Assembly (NCBI GenBank): GCA_036787065.1
Contig: DAIQPZ010000140.1
Span: 1-7,128 of the forward strand
Direction: 5' to 3'
DNA length: 7,128 nucleotides
DNA from: JAJYIW01 sp036787065
GTDB taxonomy: Bacteria > Chloroflexota > Anaerolineae > Anaerolineales > Anaerolineaceae
In this document: piece after piece, positions 6,056 through 7,128 of the stretch
Numbering within the stretch: position 1 is the stretch's first letter
How the letters are laid out: every line of letters begins with the position of its first letter
Position numbers and translations under genes: made by a program
Notes under the pieces: generated by a model
Database searches by the model: none
What the model saw: the letters and a program-made list of their open reading frames with translations, nothing else
What the model was told of the DNA's origin: nothing

Positions 6056-6281
6056 CCCCACAGAGATGATCCCTAAAATTGACCTTCCAAATAAGTTAAG
6101 CAGGCCTGGGAACCATTGTCTTTTAAATAAGAGGTTAAAACTTTCATAAGTGTAGGTCGAGAAGGTTGTATATGCACCCAGGAACCCAACCGCGAAAACG
6201 AGACGCCAGCGCGGATCGATCATGAAATGTTCTGTGACCAGTGTCATAAAATGGACCCAGCAGCAGACTGCCGGTCAAATT
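6056..6281 (-). pseudogene. crcB: Decayed fluoride channel (FluC/CrcB) remnant
   Basis: The ATG-initiated frame from 6247 reads a FluC C-terminal half: IDPRWRLVFAVGFLGAYTTF, then STYTYE, then GLLNLFGRSILGIISVG. The GFLGAYTTFST segment is the FluC signature (usually GxxGGxTTFSTF), with the second pore Phe as Tyr. Immediately upstream, in a different frame (6281-6249), lies NLTGSLLLGPF, which matches the preceding FluC segment (N.xGS.LLG) containing the pore Asn. Dropping one T from the TTTT run (AAAA on the plus strand, 6247-6250) would join the two as LLLGPFMTLVTEHF. The N-terminal third (about 35 residues) is missing: a stop lies at 6297-6299, and no FluC-like sequence follows upstream. FluC-like sequence ends near 6056, seven bases from the tRNA terminator, after which the frame runs antisense through the tRNA to a stop at 5981. 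FluC dimers export fluoride across the membrane; this remnant should be inactive. A base-calling error could explain the frameshift but not the missing N-terminus. Confidence 0.68.
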
Positions 6282-6306
6282 AGATGATTCCGTAATTCAT
6301 CGGTAA

Positions 6307-6348
6307 TAAAAAAGCCTCTGTCAACGACGTTCGTCATCAGCATAGGCT
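6307..6348 (-). terminator. Intrinsic terminator downstream of the DsrE2-like gene
   Basis: On the minus strand AGCCT (6348-6344) pairs with AGGCT (6317-6313), with further partial pairing inside around ACGA-acg-TCGT, and is followed by six T (6313-6308). It is about 100 bases past the stop of the DsrE2-like gene. The inner stem is imperfect. Confidence 0.55.
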
Positions 6349-6375
6349 ATAAGCACAAAGGCGGTTGGGTAAAGC

Positions 6376-6417
6376 AAGCCTCATTGCTCGAAAAGGAGTT
6401 GTAAGCGATCGAGGCTT
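6376..6417. repeat. Imperfect inverted repeat after the DsrE2-like gene
   Basis: AAGCCTC-ATTGC (6376-6387) pairs with GCGAT-c-GAGGCTT (6405-6417) with one bulged base and one G-T pair. It lies between the stop of the DsrE2-like gene and the terminator. It may stabilise the transcript's 3' end; no T-run follows. Confidence 0.5.
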
Positions 6418-6444
6418 CCTCGTCAAGCAAATATCAGCAATTAG

Positions 6445-6945
6445 TTAAATGAAGATTATTTGCGCGCCGTCGGTCATATCCATGAAATCGCCGGCCGTGA
6501 CGATATCACATACACCGTCGATGAAATCTTCCTTTTTCAGGCCGAACATGTCTACCGACATCTTGCAAGCATACAGCTTGGCGCCACCATCAACCAACAT
6601 TTCCAGGTATTCACGGACGGTAGGCACGCCCAGACCCTTCATTTTATCTTTCATCAATTTGGTCGCAAAAGGGGTCATACCCGGTAGGCCACCGGCAAAT
6701 TGTGGGATGCCGATATAACCCGGCACGCCCATCATGTTCATCTTCATGCTGGCGTTACCTATTGGAGGAACTTCAAGGTGGTCAACCCGATCTTTATTAA
6801 TCATATCCATGCCCCAGAAGGTGAAAAAGATCGTGACATCGATGCCATTCCCCAAGGCGGCCCAACCCATGACCAGGGCAGGATAAGCCATATCCAGATT
6901 GCCTTTCGAGCAAATAAATGCGACTTTACGTGGTTCTCCAGACAT
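6445..6945 (-). CDS. DsrE2-like (DsrE/DsrF/DrsH family) protein
   Basis: Small soluble protein of 166 residues, full length for the DsrE2 family. The N-terminal strand VAFICSKGNLDMAYPAL puts Cys12 where family members have their first conserved position. VTIFFTFWGMDMI (37-49), the Met-rich MKMNMMG (67-73) and the CKMSVDMFGLKKEDFIDGV segment (127-145) with Cys127 are characteristic; a third Cys is at 146. DsrE2 proteins are linked to sulfur trafficking with TusA and rhodanese-like partners, by persulfide transfer or redox reactions. No such partner is in the window, so the role here is unknown; older databases label similar proteins peroxiredoxin-like. The start is strong: GAGGAGA ends seven bases before the ATG. 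A possible promoter lies at 6979-7009, a terminator at 6307-6348, and repeat copy 4 lies upstream. Confidence 0.88.
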   Translation of the reverse strand: MSGEPRKVAFICSKGNLDMAYPALVMGWAALGNGIDVTIFFTFWGMDMINKDRVDHLEVPPIGNASMKMNMMGVPGYIGIPQFAGGLPGMTPFATKLMKDKMKGLGVPTVREYLEMLVDGGAKLYACKMSVDMFGLKKEDFIDGVCDIVTAGDFMDMTDGAQIIFI

Positions 6946-6978
6946 TATGGTATCTCCTCACTTGTTAAGAAAACTTGA

Positions 6979-7009
6979 ATTAAAACTGAAATTATCTTGA
7001 AAGTGTCAA
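6979..7009 (-). promoter_or_regulatory. Possible promoter for the DsrE2-like gene
   Basis: A perfect TTGACA (7009-7004, minus strand) is followed after 19 bases by TTTAAT (6984-6979), a 5 of 6 match to the -10 consensus. The spacer is longer than ideal. A GATAAT at 6996-6991 is closer to consensus but too near this -35. Confidence 0.4.
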
Positions 7010-7023
7010 ATTGTTTACGTTTT

Positions 7024-7114
7024 TCAGGATTTCCCGTGGAATGTGCCTCATTTTGGGGTGTGAGCGCGCGTATGCGCGCTCACACCCCAAAATGAGGGGA
7101 TTCACCACGGAAAT
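7024..7114 (+). repeat. Palindromic repeat element, copy 4 (diverged)
   Basis: A perfect 24-bp inverted repeat (7046-7069 with 7074-7097) encloses loop GTAT. The arm contains GGGGTGTGAGCGCGC, resembling GAGGTGTTTACGGGTGC of copy 1 in layout but with a different apex. TCAGG (7024-7028) lies 17 bases before the stem and TTCACC (7101-7106) three bases after it, matching the edge motifs of the other copies. A second, outer stem pairs ATTTCCCGTGG (7029-7039) with CCACGGAAAT (7105-7114), leaving one bulged C. Membership in the family is judged from architecture and edges, since arm identity is modest. Confidence 0.75.
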
Positions 7115-7128
7115 TCCCAAAGAGCCAT

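Noticed and set aside
5792..6076. 94-residue plus-strand reading frame
   Set aside because: It runs through the tRNA promoter, the whole tRNA-Glu and its terminator, and shows no protein family pattern.
241..7114. The four palindromes as ordinary rho-independent terminators
   Set aside because: T-runs are absent at copies 3 and 4. At copies 1 and 2 they are on the strand that no nearby gene would read toward the stem. The stems are also far longer than the local clear terminator at 6023-6049.
241..7114. CRISPR array
   Set aside because: The repeats are one to three kilobases apart, fully palindromic and in both orientations, with genes between them and no cas gene.

Overview
The window looks like bacterial chromosome, most plausibly from a member of the Chloroflexota (Anaerolineae-like). 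This is inference. It rests on a lipoprotein with a long Pro/Thr/Ser linker, a sortase-like fragment, an orphan DsrE2-type protein, a PAS-PAS-GAF-HD-GYP protein and canonical sigma70-like promoters. No plasmid, phage or transposase gene is visible.

Layout, left to right. Positions 1-225 (+) hold the C-terminal end of a sortase-like protein whose expected catalytic Cys is a Tyr. Positions 352-1395 (+) encode galactose-1-phosphate uridylyltransferase (galT). It converges on a deoxynucleoside kinase (1392-2027, -), and the two stop codons overlap. Positions 2318-3601 (+) encode a secreted NodB-like polysaccharide deacetylase lipoprotein, with a clear promoter at 2256-2284. Positions 3797-5725 (-) encode a cytoplasmic cyclic-di-GMP phosphodiesterase-type sensor (PAS-PAS-GAF-HD-GYP). 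Then come a tRNA-Glu(CTC) with its own promoter and intrinsic terminator (5906-6049), a decayed fluoride-channel (FluC/CrcB) remnant on the minus strand (about 6056-6281), a minus-strand terminator, and an intact DsrE2-like gene (6445-6945, -). The genes are short, mostly separate transcription units of unrelated function: galactose metabolism, nucleoside salvage, cell-envelope polysaccharide modification, second-messenger signalling and sulfur or redox chemistry. They do not form one operon.

The most striking structure is a family of four dispersed palindromic elements (about 241-318, 2071-2157, 3709-3787 and 7024-7114), all in intergenic gaps. Three share a perfect 25-bp stem (26 bp in the third) and a 3-nt loop. 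Their arms differ at five positions, and every difference is matched by its partner base. The loop (GAA or GGA) and short flanking motifs (CAGG on one side, TTTCACC on the other) give the element an orientation, and the second copy is inverted. The fourth copy is a diverged relative. The family resembles a REP/MITE-like mobile or structured repeat more than a set of terminators. No gene in the window explains it.
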